Shown piece by piece: positions 27,481-35,110 of a stretch of 49,468 nucleotides of DNA; positions within the stretch are counted from its first letter, which is position 1; each line of letters begins with the position of its first letter. A program made the translations under genes and the position numbers. The notes under the pieces were generated by a model that did no database searches, was not told the origin of the DNA, and was given only the letters and a program-made list of their open reading frames with translations. This DNA is from an uncultured Bacteroidota bacterium. GTDB lineage: Bacteria > Bacteroidota > Bacteroidia > Bacteroidales > P3. The stretch lies in NCBI GenBank assembly GCA_902774395.1, contig CACYIK010000021.1:1-49468 (forward strand), read 5' to 3'.

Positions 27481-27488
27481 TAACTTTG
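27481..27488 (+). promoter_or_regulatory. Promoter -7 box directly before the phoH start codon
   Basis: TAACTTTG at 27481-27488 with a weak -33 region (TTTT near 27455). Only CAGC separates it from the ATG at 27493, so transcription should begin at or next to the start codon. Confidence 0.6.
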
Positions 27489-27492
27489 CAGC

Positions 27493-28461
27493 ATGATTGA
27501 AGCTACTAACGAGAAGATTTTTTCACTGGAAGAGATTGATTATGCGCGCTTTTGGGGCGCCAACGATAAGATGCTCGACTTCGTGCGAATGCTGTTTCCC
27601 AAGCTGAAGCTCGTCGTCCGCGGCGAGATGCTGAAAGCCATCGGCAGCGACGAGGACATCGCCTGGTTCGACGGCAAGCTGCAGGCCATGCTGACCTACT
27701 ACAACAAGTTCGGCCGCATCAACGAGAACGCCATCATGCAGATCATGGAGAGTGGTGGCGGCAGCCCCGAGGCCGAGATGAGCGACGAGGTACTGGTGCA
27801 CGGCCGTAACGGCCTGCTTATCAAGGCCCGCACCCCCAACCAGCAGCGTCTGGTACGCTCGGTATATGAGCACGACATGGTCTTCGCCATTGGCCCCGCA
27901 GGTACCGGCAAGACATATACCGCCGTGGCTATGGCCGTGAGAGCACTGAAGAATAAGGAGATACGGCGTATCATCCTGACACGTCCCGCCGTCGAGGCTG
28001 GCGAGAACCTGGGATTCCTGCCGGGTGACCTGCGTGACAAACTCGACCCCTACTTGCAGCCCCTCTACGACGCCCTGCGCGACATGATACCGCAGCAGAA
28101 GTTGCTGAGTTACTGGGAGGACAACACCATCGAGATAGCACCGCTGGCTTTCATGCGCGGCCGCACGCTGGACAACGCCTTCGTCATCCTCGACGAAGCG
28201 CAGAATGCCACCTCGGCGCAGCTCAAGATGTTCCTCACCCGCATGGGTCGCAACGCCAAGTTCGTCATCACCGGCGACCTCACGCAGGTCGACCTGCCGC
28301 GCCACCAGCAGAGCGGCCTGCTGCAGGCCGTGAACATCCTCAAGGATGTCAAAGGCATCGAGATCATACAGTTGGACAACAGCGACGTCATCCGTCACCG
28401 CCTCGTCACCGACATCATCAGAGCGTATGATAAATTGAAAATTGAGAATAAAGAGAATTAG
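27493..28461 (+). CDS. phoH: PhoH family P-loop protein
   Basis: A 322-residue ATPase of the PhoH/YbeZ type, a putative RNA helicase-like partner of the endoribonuclease YbeY. An N-terminal KH-like region (about 1-110) is followed by the P-loop domain: Walker A IGPAGTGKTYTA (GPAGTGKT at 134-141), RPAVEAGE.LGFLPGD, Walker B FVILDEAQNAT and TGDLTQVDLP. The last ten residues (KLKIENKEN) and stop are encoded by TTGAAAA/TTGAGAA heptamers that open the repeat field downstream. The start follows a -7 box by 4 bp, suggesting a leaderless message. Confidence 0.95.
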   Translation: MIEATNEKIFSLEEIDYARFWGANDKMLDFVRMLFPKLKLVVRGEMLKAIGSDEDIAWFDGKLQAMLTYYNKFGRINENAIMQIMESGGGSPEAEMSDEVLVHGRNGLLIKARTPNQQRLVRSVYEHDMVFAIGPAGTGKTYTAVAMAVRALKNKEIRRIILTRPAVEAGENLGFLPGDLRDKLDPYLQPLYDALRDMIPQQKLLSYWEDNTIEIAPLAFMRGRTLDNAFVILDEAQNATSAQLKMFLTRMGRNAKFVITGDLTQVDLPRHQQSGLLQAVNILKDVKGIEIIQLDNSDVIRHRLVTDIIRAYDKLKIENKEN

Positions 28462-29074
28462 GAATTAGGAGTGATGGGGGAGTGAAAGGGGAGTGAAGGA
28501 GGAGTGAGAGGGACAAATGAAAGGCTGACGCAGTACCGCCGTAGGCGAAATTTACAAGATTTACAAGATCTCGCGAAGCGAAGCGAGCAGGAGAATAAAA
28601 AGAGACATCAAGACATCGAGACATCGAGACATCAAGAAAGTTCTGATAGTTCTTTTAGTTTTGATTGAGAAGAAAAAAAGAAAATCTACAATATCTACGA
28701 GATCTCGTGAGCGCGGAGCGCGAACAGGAGAATAAAGAGAATGATGAGTGATGAATGATGAATGATGAATGATGAGTGATGAATGATGAGTGATGAATGA
28801 TGAATGATGAGTGATGAGTGAGGAATGAGGAATTAAGAATTAAAAATTAAGAATTAAGAATTAAGAATTAAGAATTAGGAATTAGGAATTAGGAATTAAC
28901 CGAGACAGGTCACCGCCGATAGGCGGAAATAATTTATAAGATTTATAGATTTCGTGAGGCCGGAGGCCGAGCAGGAGAACTTAGAAAATTAAAAATTAAC
29001 CGAGACAGAAACCGCGTAGCGGGAAAATCTACCAGATCTACAAGATCTCGCGAAGCAGGAGAACAGAAAAAAAG
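28462..29074 (+). repeat. Repeat field with four copies of the two-hairpin element
   Basis: No gene. Copies of the hairpin element lie at 28536-28597, 28681-28735, 28900-28979 and 29000-29062. The last three are preceded by AGTTCTTTT 9-mers, by TGATGAA/TGATGAG heptamers (28741-28820) and by AATTAAG/AATTAGG heptamers (28825-28898). A GAGTGAA/GAGTGAG-type run opens the field (28468-28515), and ACATCGAG/ACATCAAG 9-bp units lie at 28604-28636. The hairpin elements all read on the plus strand, in line with phoH and ispE. Confidence 0.88.
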
Positions 29075-29902
29075 ATGATCACATACCCGAATTGCAAGAT
29101 AAACCTAGGCCTCCACGTGGTGGGCAAGCGGCCTGACGGCTACCACGACCTGGAGACCATCTTCCTCCCCGTCCACGACCTCCGCGACGAGTTGGAGATA
29201 TTGCCGCTAAACACCCCCCTCAGTCAACCGCAAGCGGCTGACAGCTCCCCTAGCTTAGAGGAGCAGCCCCAAAGCACCATGGTACAGGATGGCATCGTGC
29301 TGGACAATGCGCCGGAGGACAACCTCTGCATGAAGGCCTGGAGGCTGCTGCACGAGGAGTTCGGCATCCCCGCCGTGAGCATCCGGCTGAAGAAGAATAT
29401 CCCCTTCGGCGCCGGCCTCGGCGGCGGCAGCAGCGACGCCGCCTTCACGCTGAAGATGCTCAACGAGATGTTCTCCTTGGGACTGAGCGTCAGCAACCTG
29501 GAGCAGCGTGCGGCACGCCTCGGCGCCGACTGCGCCTTCTTCATCCAGAACCGCCCCGCCTACGCCACTGGCATCGGCGACATCCTCGAACCCCTGGAAA
29601 TTGAAAATTCAAAATTGAAAATTGAAATAGAGATACCGGAAAACGAGCATGTGAGCACTAAGGAGGCTTATTCTGGCCTTTCACCTTTCACCTCTCACCT
29701 TTCACCTCGTCCAGATCTACGCGAGGCGGTGAAGCGTCCCATCGGCGAGTGGAGAAATCTCATCGCCAACGACTTCGAGGCCTCGGTCTTCCCTGCCCAC
29801 CCCGCCATCGCCGCCCTCAAAGAGGAGATGTACCGCCGCGGTGCCCTCTACGCCTCCATGACCGGCAGCGGCGCCGCCGTCTTCGGCATCTTCGCCGTGT
29901 AA
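29075..29902 (+). CDS. ispE: 4-diphosphocytidyl-2-C-methyl-D-erythritol kinase, with three repeat insertions
   Basis: A 275-residue GHMP kinase of the MEP isoprenoid pathway. Motifs: NCKINLGLHVVGKRPDGYHDLET, the ATP-binding PFGAGLGGGSSDAA, GADCAFFI, and MTGSGAAVFGIF. Three segments are repeat-derived. 29217-29275 (LSQPQAADSSPSLEEQPQ) encodes a hairpin-rich element. 29602-29632 (EIENSKLKIEIE) is TTGAAAA heptamers and seems to replace a normal beta strand. 29680-29712 (SPFTSHLSP) is TTTCACC heptamers. All keep the frame and spare the ATP site. The second changes a conserved part just before HVSTKEAYSG, so activity deserves a test. Confidence 0.92.
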   Translation: MITYPNCKINLGLHVVGKRPDGYHDLETIFLPVHDLRDELEILPLNTPLSQPQAADSSPSLEEQPQSTMVQDGIVLDNAPEDNLCMKAWRLLHEEFGIPAVSIRLKKNIPFGAGLGGGSSDAAFTLKMLNEMFSLGLSVSNLEQRAARLGADCAFFIQNRPAYATGIGDILEPLEIENSKLKIEIEIPENEHVSTKEAYSGLSPFTSHLSPRPDLREAVKRPIGEWRNLIANDFEASVFPAHPAIAALKEEMYRRGALYASMTGSGAAVFGIFAV

Positions 29903-29968
29903 AGAAAAAAATTACACAGCAGGAGAAAAATCACCACTTTTAGTTATCGATATTTTTTTATTTATTTG

Positions 29969-30001
29969 TATTTTTGCCAGTGCATTTGCCACTTGGCAAA
30001 T
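29969..30001 (+). promoter_or_regulatory. Promoter and 18-bp dyad before the heme-uptake operon
   Basis: TATTTTTG (29969-29976) is followed by a perfect dyad ATTTGCC-actt-GGCAAAT (29984-30001) at or just after the expected transcription start. It may be an operator or a leader hairpin. The -33 region is weak, which would fit a regulated promoter. Confidence 0.6.
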
Positions 30002-30046
30002 ACGTTAATTAACTTAATATCAAACCAAAAACAAACAAAAATCACA

Positions 30047-30496
30047 ATGAAAAGAAGCAAAATTCTTTTAGCAGCGGTGCTTTCTCTCCTCACCTTCACC
30101 GCCATTTCATGCAGCGAAGACGACAACGAGTACGCAAAAGAGGTCGCCGGCAGCTATGACGGAACCCTCGTCATGTCCGTTTCCGGTACCGACTACGGCA
30201 CCTTCGACATGGTGGTGAATGTCGAGTCGACATCCGACGACCAGGTCACCCTGACCATCCCCGCTTTCGGCGAGGGCCACATGGCCTTGCCCGAGTTCTC
30301 CGTCACCAATGTCAGCGTCGACAAAGACGGCAGCACCTACACCCTGAAGAAAGACCAGTTCACCTTCACCGTGGACGAGGTCCCCTACAGAGGTTCCCTC
30401 AACGGCACCGTGAAGGACGGCAAGCTGACCTTCGCCAGCGCTGTCACCCCCGGCGCCATGCCGATGTCCGTAGACCTCAACTTCACCACCAAGTAA
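30047..30496 (+). CDS. Calycin-like lipoprotein, first gene of heme-uptake operon
   Basis: A 149-residue lipoprotein (MKRSKILLAAVLSLLTFTAISC, lipid Cys22). The start at 30047 is chosen because an in-frame ATG upstream at 29966 overlaps the promoter and would bury the signal peptide. The mature part is a single beta-barrel-like domain (VAGSYDGTLVMSVSGTDYG ... LPEFSVTNVSV ... GSLNGTVKDGKLTF) of the calycin-like family PF13944, found beside HmuY and TonB-receptor genes in Bacteroidales. It may bind heme or another ligand at the surface; this is inferred from the neighbours. Confidence 0.82.
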   Translation: MKRSKILLAAVLSLLTFTAISCSEDDNEYAKEVAGSYDGTLVMSVSGTDYGTFDMVVNVESTSDDQVTLTIPAFGEGHMALPEFSVTNVSVDKDGSTYTLKKDQFTFTVDEVPYRGSLNGTVKDGKLTFASAVTPGAMPMSVDLNFTTK

Positions 30497-30511
30497 TCCT
30501 AAACGCTCTCA

Positions 30512-31141
30512 GTGAAACTGAAGCAGCTAATACTACTTCCAGCATTGCTGGCATTGGTTTCATGCGATGGACTTTTTGGCGGGCTCTATGACGAGCCCGC
30601 CGAAAATCCTTTTGGTTTCGTGCAGCGTGACGACGACGGCCGTGGCGGCACCCTCCGCATCGATGCCACCAGCTACACCCGCTGGACCTATATCGACCTC
30701 CAGCACCGTCACATCGACACCGCCAATATCACCCTCGGGCAGGAGGCCCCTCTCGAGTGGGACTTCGCCATCCACCACTACGACGTGAAGACCCACGACG
30801 GCACTGCCGCCGAGAGCCCCTTCGACAACGTCGACATGGCCATGGAACTCGAAGGACTGGTCTTCGTTGCCGATGCCGACAGCCAGGTGGTAATCGACAT
30901 GTCGACCATGATGGAAGGCTATCTGGGATATACGCCGTCGCCCGTCAACCCGGTACTCTCGCGCTGGCTCGACGTCGACCTCTCCACCATGCCACCCATC
31001 TACACCCCTTCCAACAAAGTCTATCTTCTCCGTCTCTCCGACGGCACACTTGTAGCGCTGCAGTTCACCTCCTACATGGACGAGTCGCTCCTCAAAGGCA
31101 TCGTCACCCTGCGCTACCGAATCATCAACGACCAGACATGA
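30512..31141 (+). CDS. hmuY: HmuY-family heme-binding lipoprotein
   Basis: A 209-residue surface lipoprotein (GTG start; lipid Cys18 in LLALVSC). The HmuY fold shows SYTRWTYIDLQ near residue 50 and WDFAIHHYDVKT near 86, the two blocks typical of the family; several histidines and methionines in the middle could ligate heme. HmuY proteins take heme from host hemoproteins and hand it to a TonB receptor. The last bases overlap the receptor start (ATGA at 31138-31141), showing tight coupling. Confidence 0.85.
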   Translation: MKLKQLILLPALLALVSCDGLFGGLYDEPAENPFGFVQRDDDGRGGTLRIDATSYTRWTYIDLQHRHIDTANITLGQEAPLEWDFAIHHYDVKTHDGTAAESPFDNVDMAMELEGLVFVADADSQVVIDMSTMMEGYLGYTPSPVNPVLSRWLDVDLSTMPPIYTPSNKVYLLRLSDGTLVALQFTSYMDESLLKGIVTLRYRIINDQT

Positions 31142-33087
31142 AACACACCCTGCTGGCCTTACTGACCCTCCTCTCCGCCCTCTCCCTGCCGGCACAGAAC
31201 ACCACAGCCGACACGCTCCAGGCTAAGTCGCGGCTGCTCAACATGGTAGTCGTCACCGCCACGCGCACGCCGAAACTCATCATGGAGGTGCCGGTGGTCA
31301 CACGGGTCATCACCGAGCAGGACATCAAAGCCGCCGACGCCTCCTCCGTGCAGGAGCTCCTGCAAACCGAGCTGCCAGGCATCGAGTTCTCCTACGCCAT
31401 GAACCAGCAGGTAAGCCTCAACATGCAGGGCTTCGGCGGCAATTCCGTACTGTTCCTTGTCGACGGCGAACGGCTGGCAGGAGAGACCCTCGACAATATC
31501 GACTATTCGCGCCTCAGCCTCGATGCCGTGCAGCGGATTGAGATCATCAAAGGCGCCGCCTCGTCACTCTATGGCTCCAATGCCGTGGGTGGCGTCGTCA
31601 ATATCATCACACACACCCCCGAGAAGCCCTGGAGCCTCAACCTTGGTGCACGCACCTCGTCGCTCGGCGAAGGGCACTACAACGGCACCCTCGGAATCGC
31701 CAACGGACGGTGGAACAGCCTCTCCGAGCTGCAATTCAAGCATGCCGATGCCGTCCACCTGGCCGACACCGGCGACCTGCGCACCATCTTCGCCCACCGT
31801 TCTTTCAATGCCAAAGAGAAGGTCCGCTTCAAAGCCTCCGACCGACTCGTTTTCACCGGCCGGGCCGGCTATTTCTTCCGCCAACGCGAGAAGTCTTCGG
31901 AAGCCAGCGACCGCTACCGCGATTTCTCCGCCGGCATCAAAGGAGACCTCGACCTCGGAACGGAAAGCGACCTGATGATGTCCTACGCCTTTGACCAATA
32001 TGACAAAAGCGACTACGCCACAGCCTCGGGCCTCGATGTGCGCAACTACAGCAACGTCCAGCACACCTTCCGCTCGCTCTTCAACCACTCGTTCCTCACC
32101 CCCTCAGACACCTCCGCCGTCCTCGGCACACTCACCCTCGGGGGCGACGTCATGCGCGACTACCTCATGTCGTACCAGTTCACCGACGGCAGCCACACCC
32201 AGTATACCGCCGACGCCTTCGCCCAGTGGGACTGGCAACCCTCCTCACGCCTCAACATCGTCGCCGCACTGCGCTACGACTATTACTCCGAGGCATCGGC
32301 CTCGCACCTCTCCCCCAAGATCAACCTCCTGTACAAATTCTCCGAGACGAATCTCCGCGCCAGCTACGCCAATGGCTTCCGCGCCCCCACGCTCAAAGAG
32401 ATGTACATGAATTTCGACATGGCCAATATCTTCATCATCTACGGCAACCCCGACCTGCGCCCCGAGATGAGCGACAACCTCAACGCCTCTGTCGAATGGA
32501 GCCACAGCCACTACAACCTCACCTGCATGGCATTCCTCAACCATGTCAGCAACCGCATCACCACCTTCTGGAACCAGGAGCGGAACGGCATGCTGTATTC
32601 CAACATGAGACCCCTCAACATCACAGGCCTCGACCTCTCCGCCTCGGCCCGCTGGGACAATGGCCTCGGGGTGCGCCTGTCCTATATCTTCAGCCACGAA
32701 AGCCTCACCGACGGCGGCATGCGAGCCTCTTCCACCCGCCCCCACAGCGCCACACTGCACATCGACTACGCACGCCAATGGAGCTGGGGACGCACCACAC
32801 TGGCCCTCAACGGGAGGGTCCTCTCGGCAGTCACCTGCGACGAATACACCTCCTATAGCAACCCCACACAGACGGAAGAAATCACCTACCCCGGATACAC
32901 CCTTTGGCGTTTCACCCTCGGCCATCACTTCGATGGCGGATGGGCTCTCGCTGTCACCGTGGACAACCTCTTCGACTACCGTCCCGACTACTATTACAGC
33001 AATTCCCCCGCCACCATCGGACGCACCCTGTCAGTGGGTCTCTCTCTCGACGTCGACCAATGTTTCGGCGACGGAAAAGAAAAATAA
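31138..33087 (+). CDS. hmuR: TonB-dependent heme/hemoglobin receptor (HmuR-like)
   Basis: A 649-residue outer-membrane receptor. The start at 31138 gives a signal peptide (MKHTLLALLTLLSALSLPAQ), and the upstream extension of the open frame is a shadow of hmuY. The plug contains VVVTATRTPK (TonB-box region) and GASSLYGSNAVGGVVNIIT. In the barrel are the FRAP (414-417) and NPDL (437-440) boxes that mark heme and hemoglobin receptors. It forms an operon with the HmuY-like and calycin-like lipoproteins. Confidence 0.92.
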   Translation: MKHTLLALLTLLSALSLPAQNTTADTLQAKSRLLNMVVVTATRTPKLIMEVPVVTRVITEQDIKAADASSVQELLQTELPGIEFSYAMNQQVSLNMQGFGGNSVLFLVDGERLAGETLDNIDYSRLSLDAVQRIEIIKGAASSLYGSNAVGGVVNIITHTPEKPWSLNLGARTSSLGEGHYNGTLGIANGRWNSLSELQFKHADAVHLADTGDLRTIFAHRSFNAKEKVRFKASDRLVFTGRAGYFFRQREKSSEASDRYRDFSAGIKGDLDLGTESDLMMSYAFDQYDKSDYATASGLDVRNYSNVQHTFRSLFNHSFLTPSDTSAVLGTLTLGGDVMRDYLMSYQFTDGSHTQYTADAFAQWDWQPSSRLNIVAALRYDYYSEASASHLSPKINLLYKFSETNLRASYANGFRAPTLKEMYMNFDMANIFIIYGNPDLRPEMSDNLNASVEWSHSHYNLTCMAFLNHVSNRITTFWNQERNGMLYSNMRPLNITGLDLSASARWDNGLGVRLSYIFSHESLTDGGMRASSTRPHSATLHIDYARQWSWGRTTLALNGRVLSAVTCDEYTSYSNPTQTEEITYPGYTLWRFTLGHHFDGGWALAVTVDNLFDYRPDYYYSNSPATIGRTLSVGLSLDVDQCFGDGKEK

Positions 33088-33088
33088 A

Positions 33089-33120
33089 TTTGGTCATATC
33101 AAATTATTTTTGTATTTTTG
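33089..33120 (+). promoter_or_regulatory. Promoter of toxin-antitoxin pair 1
   Basis: TTTG (33089-33092), 20 bp, TATTTTTG (33113-33120), 24 bp before the antitoxin ATG. It overlaps the stop codon of the heme receptor by a few bases. Confidence 0.8.
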
Positions 33121-33144
33121 CAAAATTATTAGATATAAACCATA

Positions 33145-33354
33145 ATGAAGAAAAAAAACAATAAAGAGGTGCTGACGTCTGTTGCCGCCGAACCTGCGAC
33201 CGCATTCAAACGGCTTGACCCCGTAACACATGCCCCAGTCCGTCCCACGAAACGGGGAATACCTGCCGACTGCATGACAGTTGATGAGTATTTTGATGGA
33301 CTTATTGCAGAAATCCACAAGGAGTATGCGCGACTACGAGGTGATTTTCAGTAA
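33145..33354 (+). CDS. Putative antitoxin of a ParE/RelE-like module
   Basis: A 69-residue, lysine-rich protein with an acidic, helical C-terminal half (VDEYFDGLIAEIHKEYARL), the layout of antitoxins whose C-terminus wraps around the toxin. It lacks an obvious DNA-binding domain in its short N-terminus. The toxin start lies inside its last codons (29-bp overlap), typical for the module. Confidence 0.7.
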   Translation: MKKKNNKEVLTSVAAEPATAFKRLDPVTHAPVRPTKRGIPADCMTVDEYFDGLIAEIHKEYARLRGDFQ

Positions 33355-33634
33355 TGCTGCGCTGATTGACTATACAGCTATCAGCAAATACCTTCCTTCC
33401 GTTTTATCCGAAACAGGGGCAACGAAATATGTCCAAGCCATGCGGGAAGAAATAAAAAGTATCGGTATTTATGCCGATTGCTTCCAGCGTAGCAGTTCCA
33501 AACTGGTACTAACCATTCACCCTCAAGCGCGTCGCATGGTTTCACACAACAAACGTTGGATTTATGTGTTCCATATCGACGGCAAATTCGCAATTGTAGA
33601 CCGAATTCTTCCATCAAAGAATATCAAACATTAA
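33326..33634 (+). CDS. Putative ParE/RelE-superfamily toxin
   Basis: A 102-residue protein. The start at 33326 (MRDYEVIFSNAALIDYTAI) is chosen over an upstream ATG because it opens the beta strand with which this superfamily begins. The pattern is a helical hairpin, a basic middle strand (HPQARRMVSHNKRWIYVFHID) and a final strand FAIVDRILPSKN, as in ParE/RelE folds. It may poison gyrase or cut mRNA; the sequence cannot decide. fba follows after only 20 bp. Confidence 0.75.
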   Translation: MRDYEVIFSNAALIDYTAISKYLPSVLSETGATKYVQAMREEIKSIGIYADCFQRSSSKLVLTIHPQARRMVSHNKRWIYVFHIDGKFAIVDRILPSKNIKH

Positions 33635-33654
33635 TAATCAAAAACAACAACAAT

Positions 33655-34653
33655 ATGGTAGACTACAAGAAAATCGGTCTCGTGAACACTCGCGAGATGT
33701 TCAAGAAAGCAGTGAGCGGCGGCTATGCTATCCCCGCCTTCAACTTCAATAACATGGAGCAGATGCAGGCCATCATCCAGGCCGCCGTGGAGACCAAGAG
33801 CCCCGTCATCCTGCAGGTCAGCAAGGGTGCCCGCGACTATGCCAACCCCACCCTGCTGCGCTATATGGCCGAGGGTGCCGTGGAGTATGCCAAGGAACTC
33901 GGCTGCCCCAACCCCCAGATTGTGCTGCACCTCGACCACGGCGACAGCTTCGAGACCTGCAAGAGCTGCATCGACATGGGCTTCAGCTCGGTGATGTACG
34001 ACGGCAGCGCCCTGCCCTATGAGGAGAACATCAAGATCTCGCGCCAGGTGGTGGAATATGCCCACCAGCACGACGTCACCGTCGAGTGCGAGCTCGGCGT
34101 GCTGGCCGGCGTCGAGGACGAGGTAGCCTCCGAAGTGAGCCACTACACCAAGCCCGAGGAGGTCATCGACTTCGCCACCCGCACGGGCTGCGACTCCCTG
34201 GCCATCAGCATCGGCACCAGCCACGGCGCCTATAAGTTCAAACCCGAGCAGTGCACCGTCGACCCCCAGACGGGCCGTCTGCTGCCTCCTCCCCTGGCCT
34301 TCGACGTCCTCGAAGCCATCGAGAAGAAGCTTCCCGGCTTCCCCATCGTGCTCCACGGCTCCAGCTCCGTGCCGCAGGACGAGGTGGACACCATCAACGC
34401 CAACGGTGGCGCCCTGAAGGCCGCCGTGGGCATCCCCGAGGAGCAGCTGCGCAAGGCCGCCAAGAGCGCCGTCTGCAAGATTAACATCGACAGCGACAGC
34501 CGTCTGGCCATGACCGCCGCCATCCGCAAACACCTGGCCGAGCACCCCGACCACTTCGACCCGCGCCAGTACCTCAAGCCCGCCCGCGAGAGCATGAAGA
34601 AGATGTACATCCACAAGATCGTCAACGTCCTCGGCTCCAACGACAAGCTCTAA
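33655..34653 (+). CDS. fba: Class II fructose-1,6-bisphosphate aldolase
   Basis: A 332-residue zinc aldolase of glycolysis and gluconeogenesis. The start at 33655 (MVDYKKIGLVNTREMF) matches family N-termini; the open frame upstream overlaps the toxin gene. Zinc and substrate motifs: LHLDHGDSFE, SSVMYDGSALP, VECELGVLAG, GTSHGAYKF, VLHGSSSVP and KINIDSDSRLA. No separate promoter is visible in the 20 bp upstream, so fba appears to rely on transcription through the toxin-antitoxin pair. It ends in a strong terminator. Confidence 0.95.
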   Translation: MVDYKKIGLVNTREMFKKAVSGGYAIPAFNFNNMEQMQAIIQAAVETKSPVILQVSKGARDYANPTLLRYMAEGAVEYAKELGCPNPQIVLHLDHGDSFETCKSCIDMGFSSVMYDGSALPYEENIKISRQVVEYAHQHDVTVECELGVLAGVEDEVASEVSHYTKPEEVIDFATRTGCDSLAISIGTSHGAYKFKPEQCTVDPQTGRLLPPPLAFDVLEAIEKKLPGFPIVLHGSSSVPQDEVDTINANGGALKAAVGIPEEQLRKAAKSAVCKINIDSDSRLAMTAAIRKHLAEHPDHFDPRQYLKPARESMKKMYIHKIVNVLGSNDKL

Positions 34654-34654
34654 T

Positions 34655-34695
34655 TTTTTAGCGGGTAGCGGCTTGCCCGCTACCCGCTAAAAAAT
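34655..34695 (+). terminator. Bidirectional-looking terminator of fba
   Basis: Long stem AGCGGGTAGCGG (34661-34672) with CCGCTACCCGCT (34678-34689), extended by T6/A6 pairing on both sides. A T-run is present only on the minus strand, so for plus-strand transcripts it acts as a stable 3' hairpin and may be a weak terminator. Confidence 0.7.
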
Positions 34696-34696
34696 T

Positions 34697-35100
34697 ATAA
34701 AGTAAAAACTAAAAACTATCCACTAACCACTCATCACTCATCACTCATCATTCATCACTCATCACTCATCATTCATCACTCATCACTCATCATTCATCAT
34801 TCATCACTCTTCTATCTCAATCAGTGGTATGCCTGCGAATACCTATTAAATCAATCAAATGTAATGAGCAACTAAAAGAACTATCAGAACTTTTTTCTCC
34901 GACAGATTTGAAAAGATTTTAAAAGAATTCCTAATTCCTAATTTCTAATTTTTAATTCTTAATTCTTAATTCTTAATTCCTCACTCATCACTCATCACTC
35001 ATCACTCATCACTAAACACTTAACACTAAACACTAAACACTCCTCACTCATCACTCCTCACTCCTCACTCATCACTCCTCACTATCCACTCCTCAGCCAC
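34697..35100 (+). repeat. Composite repeat field, AAAAAGT, CTCATCA, satellite unit, TTAATTC heptamers
   Basis: No gene in 34654-35110. The order is: AAAAACT/AAAAAGT (34700-34715), CTCATCA/TTCATCA (34728-34808), one relative of the 3979-4761 satellite unit (TCTATCTCAATCAG ... CTCCGACAG ... AGATTTTAAAAGAATTCC, 34809-34941, with about 50 bp of unrelated sequence inside), TTAATTC heptamers (34942-34980), then CTCATCA, CTAAACA and CTCCTCA heptamers to 35092. Confidence 0.88.
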
Positions 35101-35110
35101 TTAAAGTAGA

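Noticed and set aside
30757..31137. Upstream in-frame extension of the heme receptor
   Set aside because: It overlaps hmuY out of frame and is Arg/His/Pro-rich; the signal peptide at 31138 is the clear start.
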